Shown here: one piece after another, positions 1-6,284 of the stretch | Numbering within the stretch: position 1 is the stretch's first letter | Layout of the letters: every line of letters begins with the position of its first letter | Source of the DNA: Bacteroidales bacterium UBA4417 | GTDB lineage: Bacteria > Bacteroidota > Bacteroidia > Bacteroidales > UBA4417 | Direction: 5' to 3' | DNA length: 9,176 nucleotides | Assembly (NCBI GenBank): GCA_002389705.1 | Contig: DGQJ01000293.1 | Location: 7,348-16,523, forward strand | Notes under the pieces: generated by a model | The model's database searches: none | What the model saw: the letters and a program-made list of their open reading frames with translations, nothing else | What the model was told of the DNA's origin: nothing | Position numbers and translations under genes: made by a program

Positions 1-4
1 CCAT
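1..4 (-). CDS. nuoJ: Possible start of nuoJ (only the first codon visible)
   Basis: Eleven bases after the nuoI stop, the minus strand has an ATG followed by G at the window edge. Complex I operons normally continue from nuoI into nuoJ, a membrane subunit, so this is the likely nuoJ start. No protein sequence can be read, so the call rests on spacing and gene order alone. Confidence 0.3.
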
Positions 5-15
5 GTCAACCCTTC

Positions 16-498
16 TTACTCTTTAATGCCTTCCATGATTTTTGATCCGGGCTGGTTCAACACTTTTGTAAAAGTGCTCCTATCCCAATGTGCGTGTTCA
101 AATTTCTGCCCCATAACAATTGCATCCGAAGGACAGGCTCTTACACATAAATTGCAGAAGGTGCACATTCCCAGGTGGTAAATATGCTGGTCGATAATTC
201 GTTTCTTTTTGCCCTCTTCGTTCACAATGCTTTTGCTGATGATCTCGATGGATCCGTTAGGACAGGCGTTTTCGCAAAGCCCGCAGCCGGTGCATTTGTG
301 TTCGTTGTTTTCGTTATGCGGCATAATTACTTCTCCCCGGAAGCGTTCGTACATAACGAGGGTATCGCGGTTTTCGGGATATTGCTGGGTAACATTCCTC
401 CAGGGAGTAAAAAAGTACTTTGCAGTAATTTTCATACCGGTCAGCAATGTCCAGATGCCACTAAAAATTTCAGCTATATAATTGAAGAATGATTTCAT
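16..498 (-). CDS. nuoI: NADH-quinone oxidoreductase subunit I (NuoI), 2x[4Fe-4S] ferredoxin-like subunit
   Basis: This 160-residue protein is the peripheral-arm subunit that carries clusters N6a and N6b and passes electrons towards NuoB in complex I. Two ferredoxin motifs are visible: C69-x2-C72-x2-C75-x3-C79-P and C112-x2-C115-x2-C118-x3-C122-P. By the usual ferredoxin pattern, the last Cys of each motif serves the opposite cluster. The N-terminal 35 residues (FFNYIAEIFSGIWTLLTGMK and onward) form the hydrophobic/amphipathic segment with which NuoI lies on the membrane arm. Length is normal for the family. It follows nuoH after a 97-base gap that contains a heptanucleotide repeat, and a probable nuoJ ATG begins 11 bases after its TAA. 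The ATG at 498 gives a complete N-terminus; no Shine-Dalgarno is seen, as is usual in Bacteroidota. Confidence 0.96.
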   Translation of the reverse strand: MKSFFNYIAEIFSGIWTLLTGMKITAKYFFTPWRNVTQQYPENRDTLVMYERFRGEVIMPHNENNEHKCTGCGLCENACPNGSIEIISKSIVNEEGKKKRIIDQHIYHLGMCTFCNLCVRACPSDAIVMGQKFEHAHWDRSTFTKVLNQPGSKIMEGIKE

Positions 499-559
499 TC
501 GCTTTGATTTGTTATTTACAAGTTTCCTGATCTAATTTTGCAGGTAACGCTAATTTGAT

Positions 560-594
560 TTCACTATTCACTTTTCACTATTCGCTATTCACTT
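560..594. repeat. Heptanucleotide tandem repeat, five units, in the nuoH-nuoI gap
   Basis: Plus-strand units are TTCACTA, TTCACTT, TTCACTA, TTCGCTA and TTCACTT, five perfect 7-base steps with single-base variants. The tract begins one base after the nuoH stop codon (TAG, 596-598) in the direction of transcription. Because each minus-strand unit contains TAG and/or TGA and the period is not a multiple of three, it places stop codons in every reading frame of the operon mRNA. The function is unknown. Confidence 0.85.
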
Positions 595-595
595 C

Positions 596-1684
596 CTACC
601 AGTGCCAGCCTAATAATACCATGGTTGCCATTAAAAGGATGTTGAAAAGGTTTATAGGCAGAAGGTATTTCCATTCGAGTGTAAGAATCTGGTCGATACG
701 TAAGCGTGGAAATGTCCATTTGAACCACATGATCAGGAATATAATTCCGAAAACTTTCAGGAAGAACCAAACGAGACCTGGAATAAAGTCCATAACGTTG
801 TTAAATGCAGCCCAGTCGCCGAAGTGGAAAGGCATCCAGCCGCCAAGAAATACAATGGTAGCCATTGCAGAAACAATAAAGAGGTTGATATATTCAGCCA
901 GGAAGAAAAAGGCGAATTTGATACCTGAATATTCAGTATGGAATCCGGCAGTAAGTTCTGATTCAGCTTCAGCAAGGTCGAAAGGACCGCGGTTGGTTTC
1001 AGCAGTACCGGCAATTACAAATATGGTGAATGCAATTAAGGCCGGAAGATGTCCTTTAAAAAGGAACCAGCCGCCGCGCTGCAGTTCAACTATTTCGGAA
1101 ACCTGCATGGTTCCTGCTAATATTACCATGGTAATGAGCGACATACCTACCGAAAGTTCGTAACTCACAATCTGAGCGCCACTACGCATCCCACCAATCA
1201 GCGAATATTTATTATTACTTGCCCATCCGGCAAGCAATACACCAATTACACCGACTGACGAAACAGCTGTTACAAAAAAGACACCTATATCAAAATCAAG
1301 TGATTGCAGTCCCGGTGCAAACGGTATAACCGAAATAGTCAGGAACGGCACAATGATAACAATGAAAGGAGCCAGGTTATAAAGGAATTTATCAACACTT
1401 TTAGGTGTGATCAACTCTTTCATTAGCAACTTGATAAAGTCGGCTATTGTTTGAATTATTCCCCAGGGGCCAACACGCATAGGGCCAAGGCGTTGCTGGA
1501 AAGCTGCACAAACTTTACGTTCGGCATACACCAGGAACAGTCCGAAAACGGCAATAAACAGGAGGTATAAAACTCCGATTATAGTCCATTCAATGATTGT
1601 TGTAAGTAATGGGGAAACGTTTTCAATCAATCCCTGGTGAATGGATTGAGTGATAGGCGTAAAATCGTATTTTTCGAATGCCAT
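596..1684 (-). CDS. nuoH: NADH-quinone oxidoreductase subunit H (NuoH), membrane subunit at the quinone site
   Basis: A 362-residue polytopic membrane protein, normal family length, that joins the peripheral arm of complex I to the proton-pumping arm and forms part of the quinone chamber. The family signatures are all present: [19 protein letters not shown] (about residues 55-73), the loop [19 protein letters not shown] (153-171), the acidic quinone-chamber loop [16 protein letters not shown] (229-244) with its conserved Glu and Asp residues, and [15 protein letters not shown] (325-339) near the C-terminus. About eight hydrophobic helices can be drawn. The gene starts 55 bases after nuoD; in 14-gene nuo operons nuoE, F and G would lie here, but there is no room for them. 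The ATG at 1684 gives a natural N-terminus ahead of helix 1. Confidence 0.97.
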   Translation of the reverse strand: MAFEKYDFTPITQSIHQGLIENVSPLLTTIIEWTIIGVLYLLFIAVFGLFLVYAERKVCAAFQQRLGPMRVGPWGIIQTIADFIKLLMKELITPKSVDKFLYNLAPFIVIIVPFLTISVIPFAPGLQSLDFDIGVFFVTAVSSVGVIGVLLAGWASNNKYSLIGGMRSGAQIVSYELSVGMSLITMVILAGTMQVSEIVELQRGGWFLFKGHLPALIAFTIFVIAGTAETNRGPFDLAEAESELTAGFHTEYSGIKFAFFFLAEYINLFIVSAMATIVFLGGWMPFHFGDWAAFNNVMDFIPGLVWFFLKVFGIIFLIMWFKWTFPRLRIDQILTLEWKYLLPINLFNILLMATMVLLGWHW

Positions 1685-1726
1685 TGTGAAATGGGTTTAT
1701 CTGTTACGTTCTTTTTATTGTAAAAA

Positions 1727-1739
1727 CACTATTCAGTGC
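1727..1739 (-). other. Small hairpin with U-run directly after the nuoD stop
   Basis: Read on the minus strand, the bases right after the nuoD TAA are GCACT-GAAT-AGTGT and then more T residues, giving a 5-bp stem (one G-U pair), a 4-base loop and a run of five T (1726-1722 included). This has the shape of an intrinsic terminator, but the stem is too short to be a strong one. It sits inside the operon, in the 55-base nuoD-nuoH gap. It shares the 9-mer TGAATAGTG with the heptad tract after nuoH. It may cause partial attenuation or protect a processed 3' end; this is inference. Confidence 0.35.
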
Positions 1740-2873
1740 TTATCTGTCAATGTCAGGTATTACGAGGTCGAAAGTGGCCATAATAGCTACCAGGTCGGCA
1801 ATTTTCCATCCTTTAGCGATATGGTTAATAGTGAAGAGGTTCGAGAAACCAGGTGAACGGAATTTTACGCGGTACGGATTTTTCTTTCCATCGCTTACAA
1901 TATATACTCCAAATTCGCCACGGGCTGTTTCAACGCGCTGGTAAAATTCTCCTTCAGGTAATTTGATAACGCCTTTCATTTTCACAGCAAAGTCACCTTC
2001 AGGTATATTGTCGATCAGTTGTTCGATAATATTCATCGATTCCCACATTTCGTCCATCCTCAGTTTCCAACGTGTAAATGAGTCGCCTTCGGTGCCCATT
2101 TTTTCGTCGAACTTAATATAAGGATAAGCGCTGTAAGGATGATGTTTACGTACATCACAACTGAAACCTGAAGCGCGACCGGAAGGACCGGTTACACCGT
2201 AAGCTATGGCATCTTCTTTTGATAAAATACCAATTCCTTTCGTACGGTTTTGGAAAATGATATTATCGGTAAGCAACTTATCATATTCAGGTAATTTCTT
2301 CCTGAATTTTGTAATAAAGGCTTTTACGTTTTTCTGAAAATTAGGATGGATATCAAACATTACACCGCCGGGAACACTGTAGTTTAAGGTGAGGCGGGCT
2401 CCACAGGTTTCTTCAAAAATGTCAAGGATATCTTCACGATCGCGCAGGCCATAGAAAAACGCAGTGAGCGCACCCAGGTCCATTCCCGAAGCACACCACC
2501 ACAACTGGTGCGAAGCCAGACGCTGTAACTCATCAAAAATGGTGCGTATGTATTTAACGCGTTCAGGAACTTCAACCTGCAGCGCATTTTCAACACAAAG
2601 ACAAACTGCCTCATTATTCATATGAGCCGACAGGTAATCCATGCGGTCGGTAAGATGAACAATCTGTGGATAGGAGAGGGCTTCGGTCATCTTTTCGATG
2701 CCGCTGTGAATGTAACCGATGTGCGGTTCTACATTGTGTACTATTTCGCCTTCAAGTTTGGTCAGTAACCGCAAAACACCGTGTGTACTGGGGTGTTGCG
2801 GTCCTATATTAACAAGATACTCATCTGTCTTGATCTCGTCGGTAGTTATTATTTTTTCAATGATTGCGGCCAT
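1740..2873 (-). CDS. nuoD: NADH-quinone oxidoreductase subunit D (NuoD), 49-kDa-type quinone-binding subunit
   Basis: A 377-residue peripheral-arm subunit, homologous to the large subunit of [NiFe] hydrogenases, that forms the quinone head-group pocket together with NuoB. The N-terminal hallmark GPQHPSTHGVLR is at residues 24-35, with H27 and H31 in the pocket loop. DRMDYLSAH (77-84) carries the Tyr that by homology contacts the quinone head. Further family landmarks are RLASHQLWW, the VTGPSGRASG-type segment, ETARGEFGVYIVSDG and the C-terminal DIDR. The hydrogenase-type cysteines for NiFe are absent, as expected for NuoD. It starts only 2 bases after the nuoC stop, so the two are surely co-translated. 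NuoC and NuoD are separate here, whereas several Bacteroidales and enterobacteria have a NuoCD fusion. The small hairpin after its stop marks the place where nuoEFG would otherwise follow. Confidence 0.97.
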   Translation of the reverse strand: MAAIIEKIITTDEIKTDEYLVNIGPQHPSTHGVLRLLTKLEGEIVHNVEPHIGYIHSGIEKMTEALSYPQIVHLTDRMDYLSAHMNNEAVCLCVENALQVEVPERVKYIRTIFDELQRLASHQLWWCASGMDLGALTAFFYGLRDREDILDIFEETCGARLTLNYSVPGGVMFDIHPNFQKNVKAFITKFRKKLPEYDKLLTDNIIFQNRTKGIGILSKEDAIAYGVTGPSGRASGFSCDVRKHHPYSAYPYIKFDEKMGTEGDSFTRWKLRMDEMWESMNIIEQLIDNIPEGDFAVKMKGVIKLPEGEFYQRVETARGEFGVYIVSDGKKNPYRVKFRSPGFSNLFTINHIAKGWKIADLVAIMATFDLVIPDIDR

Positions 2874-2875
2874 AA

Positions 2876-3331
2876 CTATCTTTCTACAACGTGAATATCA
2901 TCTTTAAAATCTTTGCGAAGCGGGTGTCCCCAGGTGTCGTCGAGGAAATAACGGCGTAAACCGGGGTGATTGTTGAATGTAACTCCCAGTAAATCATAGA
3001 TTTCGCATTCGTGGAATTCGGCAGTCGGCCAGATATCCGAAACGGTTTCCAGTGTTGCTGTTTCACGGTTTTCGGTATTGGTTTTTACTACTATGAAGTG
3101 CCTGTGCATGGTCGATTCAAGATGGTAAACTACCTGTATAAATGCCGGGTAATCAACACCTGATTCGCAAACCAGGTAATCGAAAGCCAGGCTGGCATCC
3201 GATTTCAGATGTACCATCAATGCATGTGCTTTATCGTGAGAAACGGTAATCTCAGGATATTGGTTGCCTTGCTTTACATTAGCATCAGGATAGGCGGATG
3301 TTAAATGTGCTATAAGTTGTTCGTTTGTCAT
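2876..3331 (-). CDS. nuoC: NADH-quinone oxidoreductase subunit C (NuoC), 30-kDa-type subunit
   Basis: A 151-residue peripheral-arm subunit of complex I with a structural role, packed against NuoD and NuoB. The C-terminal signature is clear: ECEIYDLLGVTFNNHPGLRR followed by GHPLRKD shortly before the end, matching the family pattern E-x-YDL-x-G-x2-F-x2-HP-x-LRR...GHPLRKD. The mid-protein segment ESGVDYPAFIQVVYHLES is the usual core strand region. The length is typical of stand-alone NuoC with a short C-terminal tail. It lies 2 bases before nuoD and 78 bases after nuoB; that gap carries no recognisable gene. A GGAGG is present about 50 bases before the ATG, too far to decide the start. Confidence 0.95.
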   Translation of the reverse strand: MTNEQLIAHLTSAYPDANVKQGNQYPEITVSHDKAHALMVHLKSDASLAFDYLVCESGVDYPAFIQVVYHLESTMHRHFIVVKTNTENRETATLETVSDIWPTAEFHECEIYDLLGVTFNNHPGLRRYFLDDTWGHPLRKDFKDDIHVVER

Positions 3332-3409
3332 GGCCTGATTGGGTTACCGTTGCGGGGAGCGAATAAATGCAGTTGGCAGAACCTCCTTGCAACGTCTATC
3401 TGGTATTAC

Positions 3410-3946
3410 TTATTTCTGAATCTTATTCTTGAAGTTTTTCTCGCGTTTTATTTTTTTCTGCAGTTGCAGGAAAGCATACAACAAAGCTTCAGGACGAGGA
3501 GGGCAACCCGGTACGTAAATGTCGACCGGAATTACATGGTCAGCTCCTTTTACAATTGAATAGGAGTTGTAGTAAAACGGCCCACCCGAAACAGCGCATG
3601 CACCCATAGCTATTACATACTTGGGATCAGCAATCTGATCGTAGAGACGCCTTAAAACAGGTGCCATCTTATAATTGATAGATCCTGAAATAATGATCAT
3701 ATCCGCCTGCCGGGGAGTAGCGCGGGCTACTTCGTAACCGAAACGGGCCATATCGTGGCGCGATGCACCCACAGCCATAAATTCAATAGCACAGCAACGG
3801 GTACCAAAAGTAAGCGGCCACACCGAGTTGGAACGTGCCCAGTTTACCAATGCATCAAGTTGTGTGAGTATGATACTTCCACCCTCGTACGACTCGAGGA
3901 TTGGGAAGTCGTTTTTCTCGAATTCTTTTTTTGATGTTATTCCCAT
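3410..3946 (-). CDS. nuoB: NADH-quinone oxidoreductase subunit B (NuoB), N2 cluster subunit
   Basis: A 178-residue subunit, homologous to the small subunit of [NiFe] hydrogenases, that carries the terminal [4Fe-4S] cluster N2 reducing quinone. All four ligands are visible: the tandem C51-C52 in [12 protein letters not shown]117 in [11 protein letters not shown] and C148 in [21 protein letters not shown] and [12 protein letters not shown] are further NuoB signatures. The basic C-terminal tail ([15 protein letters not shown]) is variable in the family. Its ATG lies inside the 3' end of nuoA (10-base overlap in another frame), which implies translational coupling. There is no NuoEFG in the visible order, so N2 would be fed through NuoI from an unidentified donor. 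Confidence 0.97.
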   Translation of the reverse strand: MGITSKKEFEKNDFPILESYEGGSIILTQLDALVNWARSNSVWPLTFGTRCCAIEFMAVGASRHDMARFGYEVARATPRQADMIIISGSINYKMAPVLRRLYDQIADPKYVIAMGACAVSGGPFYYNSYSIVKGADHVIPVDIYVPGCPPRPEALLYAFLQLQKKIKREKNFKNKIQK

Positions 3947-4287
3947 TTCAATGCATGTTTTTTCCAGCCATATAACAGGCCAAGACCTAAAATGAAGAAA
4001 AAGATGAGTATTTCAATGTAACCTGTCATTCCTGCGGTTTTCATAACCACGGCCCAGGGAAACACAAAAACGGTTTCAACATCGAACACCAGGAAGATGA
4101 TTGCAAACAGGTAATAACCCACCGTGTACTGAAGCCACGATCCTCCGATGGTTTCAATACCACACTCGTAAGGCTCGAATTTAGTTGGATTATAAGATGT
4201 TGGAGGCACAAAACTGGAGAAAAGCATAGCTCCTCCTACCAGTACCACCGCAACAATAAAGAAAAGTACTAGTGCACTACTGTCCAT
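3937..4287 (-). CDS. nuoA: NADH-quinone oxidoreductase subunit A (NuoA), three-helix membrane subunit
   Basis: A 116-residue protein with three predicted membrane helices (about 5-25, 55-77 and 90-107), the normal size and layout for NuoA. The loop between helices 1 and 2 has the family signature PYECGIE (39-45), whose Cys is the residue known to change exposure during the active/deactive transition in mitochondrial ND3. Helix 2 contains the conserved acidic stretch [15 protein letters not shown] (65-79). NuoA packs against NuoH near the quinone entry. It is the first gene of the operon, preceded by an AT-rich leader with a -7-like promoter box about 33 bases before the ATG. It overlaps nuoB by 10 bases. 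Confidence 0.96.
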   Translation of the reverse strand: MDSSALVLFFIVAVVLVGGAMLFSSFVPPTSYNPTKFEPYECGIETIGGSWLQYTVGYYLFAIIFLVFDVETVFVFPWAVVMKTAGMTGYIEILIFFFILGLGLLYGWKKHALKWE

Positions 4288-4723
4288 AAATAATTTATTT
4301 TATTCAGGTTTAGAGGCCGCAAAAGTATAGAATTGTTGAAATTATATATGTATGATTTTTGATATAGCTGTAATTTAGAATTCCTCTAAATTGATTTTTA
4401 TTTAAATAAACGCGATATAAATATTTATAAAATACTGTAAATCTGTACATAACAAAGATGCCTTTCTTTTCAATGATGCTCATTCTGCCAGAAAATTTCC
4501 GGCTAAAATCTTAAAAAAGTTATTAACCATTATTTCGTGAATAAAGTTAAAATTTCATAAAGTATGAAGGTGGGAGTTGATTTTTAGAGCTGAAATTGGG
4601 TGTAAGAATCATCAGATAAGAGATATACGTATTGTATTGCGAACCAATTCCTTGTTAAGCCTCTATATGGCTGCAGTAACTATAAAAAATAATTGTTGAA
4701 GGAGGATAAATGCTTTTTGCAGG
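4288..4723. other. Gene-free AT-rich gap between nuoA and the DUF4238 gene
   Basis: I see no coding region or RNA gene here. It contains the likely nuo promoter at its low end, a 17-base dyad at 4487-4503 (GCCAGAAAATTTCCGGC, 8-base arms with one mismatch around a central A), which is more plausible as a protein-binding site than as a hairpin, and half of the hairpin that covers the DUF4238 stop codon. The rest is AT-rich without clear structure. Confidence 0.6.
4320..4327 (-). promoter_or_regulatory. Likely -7 promoter element of the nuo operon
   Basis: The minus strand reads TACTTTTG, a full match to the Bacteroidota -7 consensus TAnnTTTG, 32 bases before the nuoA ATG. The same nine bases TACTTTTGC occur upstream of the TPP riboswitch. 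No convincing TTG/TTTG -33 box is present at the usual spacing, so the call rests on the -7 box and position. Confidence 0.5.
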
Positions 4724-4744
4724 TTAACTGCTCAAAGCATTTAT
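4706..4744 (-). other. Strong hairpin spanning the DUF4238 gene stop codon
   Basis: The arms ATAAATGCTTT (4706-4716) and AAAGCATTTAT (4734-4744) are perfect 11-base complements. Inside them, after a 2x2 internal loop, GCAG (4719-4722) pairs with CTGC (4728-4731), leaving a 5-base apical loop that holds the TAA stop (4724-4726, minus strand). There is no U-run directly after the stem; the nearest T run lies about 13 bases further on. It could be a 3'-end stabiliser or a terminator without the classical U-tract; this is inference from pairing alone. Confidence 0.55.
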
Positions 4745-5605
4745 AATAGCTTCCTTCGAACCTATGATATACTGGTTCCTGTTAAAGAGCTGCATATTGT
4801 TAAAACTTTCAACCCACTCCTTATTAATAAGGATACGGATTATTTTGTTGTGCGAGGGATTCTTCTCTTTTGGAAAGACTGCAAGCAGGTATTTGCTGCT
4901 GATCGGCATATAGTAAGCGTTATCAATATCGAAAGTTGAACTTTTTACCTTATTGATATTAATAGCAACCACTGGATTATCAGATGTAATAAATTCACTG
5001 TCGTCGGCAATTTTATATATATTAATGAAGTCAAATTGCCTGGCTTCAATCAGATGCAATGCCGATTTAAGCTGTGTAACAACCAGTGGAATGCGTGAAA
5101 TGTTTTTGTCATTGATCTGTAGTTCTTCCAGCGTTTTGTTCCTGATATTAACCCGCATCCCCCGCGCATCGAAATAGTGATCAATCCTGAACAGCTTGTT
5201 TAACCTGAAGTCCTTTTTTGATTGTGTATTCAAATGATGGATCAGATCCTTCCAGCTCGTATTCCTGCCAAAAATCGAAATTACGGCTGAAACCGCACTT
5301 TTTTTCATCTCATCCGAGAGCTCGGTAATATCGTCGTTGGTGAGTATCGAAAATAAACGCTCGTAATGGTTTTCAAAAATATCCGTATAAATATCTTCGA
5401 GTTTCTGATTTGATTTTTCGCTTTTAACCGGTGTTTTCTTATAATTTACAGCGCAGCAATCCGAAATGCGTTTTTCAGTAACCAGATTAATATCCTGATC
5501 TTTTTGCAACGCATGCACATAAAAATCATGATCCCGTACGATACCGAAATTTTTAAGGTATGTTCTGGGAAGGAAATGATGTTTGCTGGTTCCGGTCTTC
5601 TTCAT
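4724..5605 (-). CDS. DUF4238 family protein, function unknown
   Basis: A 293-residue soluble protein without a signal peptide or membrane helix. The N-terminus KHHFLPRTYLKNF (residues 8-20) matches the H-x2-P-x2-YL-x2-F opening of the DUF4238 family, and the middle has the family's second hallmark, FITSDNPVVAIN (205-216), followed by MPISSKYLLAVFP (233-245). The C-terminal stretch FNNMQLFNRNQYIIGSKE is also the usual ending. The conserved His and Asp residues suggest a metal-dependent or nuclease-like active site, but no activity can be read from the sequence. It stands alone between smpB and the nuo operon: 131 bases after smpB and 436 bases before nuoA, with a hairpin over its stop codon. 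Families of this type are often patchily distributed, so recent gain is possible, but no mobile-element remnant flanks it. The ATG at 5605 places the HH motif at the expected position. Confidence 0.75.
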   Translation of the reverse strand: MKKTGTSKHHFLPRTYLKNFGIVRDHDFYVHALQKDQDINLVTEKRISDCCAVNYKKTPVKSEKSNQKLEDIYTDIFENHYERLFSILTNDDITELSDEMKKSAVSAVISIFGRNTSWKDLIHHLNTQSKKDFRLNKLFRIDHYFDARGMRVNIRNKTLEELQINDKNISRIPLVVTQLKSALHLIEARQFDFINIYKIADDSEFITSDNPVVAININKVKSSTFDIDNAYYMPISSKYLLAVFPKEKNPSHNKIIRILINKEWVESFNNMQLFNRNQYIIGSKEAIINALSS

Positions 5606-5632
5606 GTGATGTGCTAAATTGATATTTTTCTT

Positions 5633-5640
5633 TAAAGATA
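5633..5640 (-). promoter_or_regulatory. Possible degenerate -7 element of the DUF4238 gene
   Basis: The minus strand reads TATCTTTA, one base off TAnnTTTG, 27 bases before the ATG at 5605. A TTTG on the minus strand lies 25 bases further upstream (plus-strand CAAA at 5666-5669), slightly beyond the usual -33 spacing. The surrounding DNA is AT-rich, so a chance match is likely. Confidence 0.25.
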
Positions 5641-5736
5641 CAGATAATTAATATTCATAAAGTTACAAAAAATAAAAAAGCTTGCAATAATGGCTTTGGG
5701 TGAGCAATAAAATAAATGAGAAATACGCCGGCAAAC

Positions 5737-6186
5737 TTAGTCCTCGTGCCTGCGTTCCATTTCGCGTTTATTATCCTTGGTCTTGAGGGTTTCTCGTTTG
5801 TCGTAGTTTTTCTTACCCTTGGCAATGGAGATGGTAACCTTACAGAAACCTTTATCATTGATAAAAAGCTCCACCGGCACAATGGTGAGTCCTTTTTCGC
5901 GGGTTTTTCCCATTATTTTCTTTAACTCACGCCGGTTCAGCAGCAGCTTGCGGGCCCGCTTGGCGATGTGGTTAAACTGGTTGCCGAATTTATATTCCGA
6001 AATATGAGCATTGAGCAGGTATAGTTCATCTCCGTTAAAAGCGCAATAACTGTCGGTGAGGTTCACTTTACCTTCACGCACCGATTTTATCTCGGTACCC
6101 AACAGCACAATGCCAGCAGTGAACTGCTCAACGAGAAAATACTCGAACCCGGCTTTCTTATTCTTTATTGTTATGATATTTGGCAT
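5737..6186 (-). CDS. smpB: SsrA-binding protein SmpB (ribosome rescue)
   Basis: SmpB binds tmRNA and delivers it to ribosomes stalled on broken mRNAs (trans-translation). The 149-residue protein shows the whole family pattern: NKKAGFEY near the start, GIVLLGTEIKSVREGKVNL (25-43), LNAHISEYKFGNQFNH (58-73), RKLLLNRREL, KGLTIVPVELF (98-108) and the basic tail AKGKKNYDKRETLKTKD (122-138), which is the part that enters the decoding centre. The chosen start is the ATG at 6186, giving MPNIITIKNKKA, which fits the short N-terminus of Bacteroidota SmpB. A longer in-frame start (TTG at 6213) would add nine residues with no family counterpart and would overlap the promoter box. It lies 98 bases downstream of the receptor gene on the same strand but has its own promoter-like box. 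Confidence 0.96.
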   Translation of the reverse strand: MPNIITIKNKKAGFEYFLVEQFTAGIVLLGTEIKSVREGKVNLTDSYCAFNGDELYLLNAHISEYKFGNQFNHIAKRARKLLLNRRELKKIMGKTREKGLTIVPVELFINDKGFCKVTISIAKGKKNYDKRETLKTKDNKREMERRHED

Positions 6187-6192
6187 ACGTTG

Positions 6193-6200
6193 CAAAGGTA
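6193..6200 (-). promoter_or_regulatory. -7 promoter element of smpB, predicting a leaderless mRNA
   Basis: The minus strand reads TACCTTTG, a full match to TAnnTTTG, with only 6 bases (CAACGT) before the smpB ATG. Given the usual distance from this box to the start point, transcription would begin at or next to the start codon. A TTTG lies only 10 bases upstream and no -33 box is found at the normal 17-23 spacing. Confidence 0.5.
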
Positions 6201-6218
6201 TGAAATTTCGCAAATACG

Positions 6219-6272
6219 ACTTGCGATTTACAACTTACAATTACCCCTAATCGTAAATCGTAAATCGTAAGT
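6219..6272 (-). repeat. Heptad-repeat inverted repeat (25-bp hairpin, GGGG loop) after the receptor gene
   Basis: The arms 6219-6243 and 6248-6272 are complementary at 21 of 25 positions around a 4-base loop (CCCC on plus, GGGG on minus). On the minus-strand RNA three of the four mismatches become G-U pairs, leaving one A-C mismatch; on the plus strand only one becomes a wobble. The hairpin therefore fits the direction of the flanking genes. Both arms are built of 7-base units: ATCGTAA three times in one arm (6250-6270), and the variants ACTTGCG, ATTTACA and ACTTACA in the other. It begins 12 bases after the receptor stop codon. There is no U-run after it, so it is not a classical terminator, though it could act as one or protect the 3' end. 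Confidence 0.8.
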
Positions 6273-6284
6273 TAGTCCGGTATT

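Noticed and set aside
175..492. Plus-strand open frames across the nuo genes (for example 175-492 and 555-1163)
   Set aside because: They lie antisense to clear nuo genes, carry no family motifs, and their length reflects the low stop density opposite conserved coding sequence.
3332..3409. GGAGG and a short open frame ending on the nuoC start, in the nuoB-nuoC gap
   Set aside because: There is no ATG; only a CTG could open the 14-codon frame, and its product looks like no known peptide. It may be chance.
4699..4727. AAGGAGG followed by ATG and a 5-codon open frame on the plus strand
   Set aside because: The peptide would be only five residues, Bacteroidota seldom use Shine-Dalgarno sequences, and the bases are explained by the hairpin over the DUF4238 stop.
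5660..5736. Intrinsic terminator after smpB (T-rich stretch near 5664-5681)
   Set aside because: T runs are present on the minus strand, but the only preceding stem is TTGC/GCAA with an 18-base loop, too weak to support a terminator.
6219..6272. CRISPR array
   Set aside because: The units are 7 bases with no spacers, so this is a short tandem/inverted repeat and not a CRISPR.
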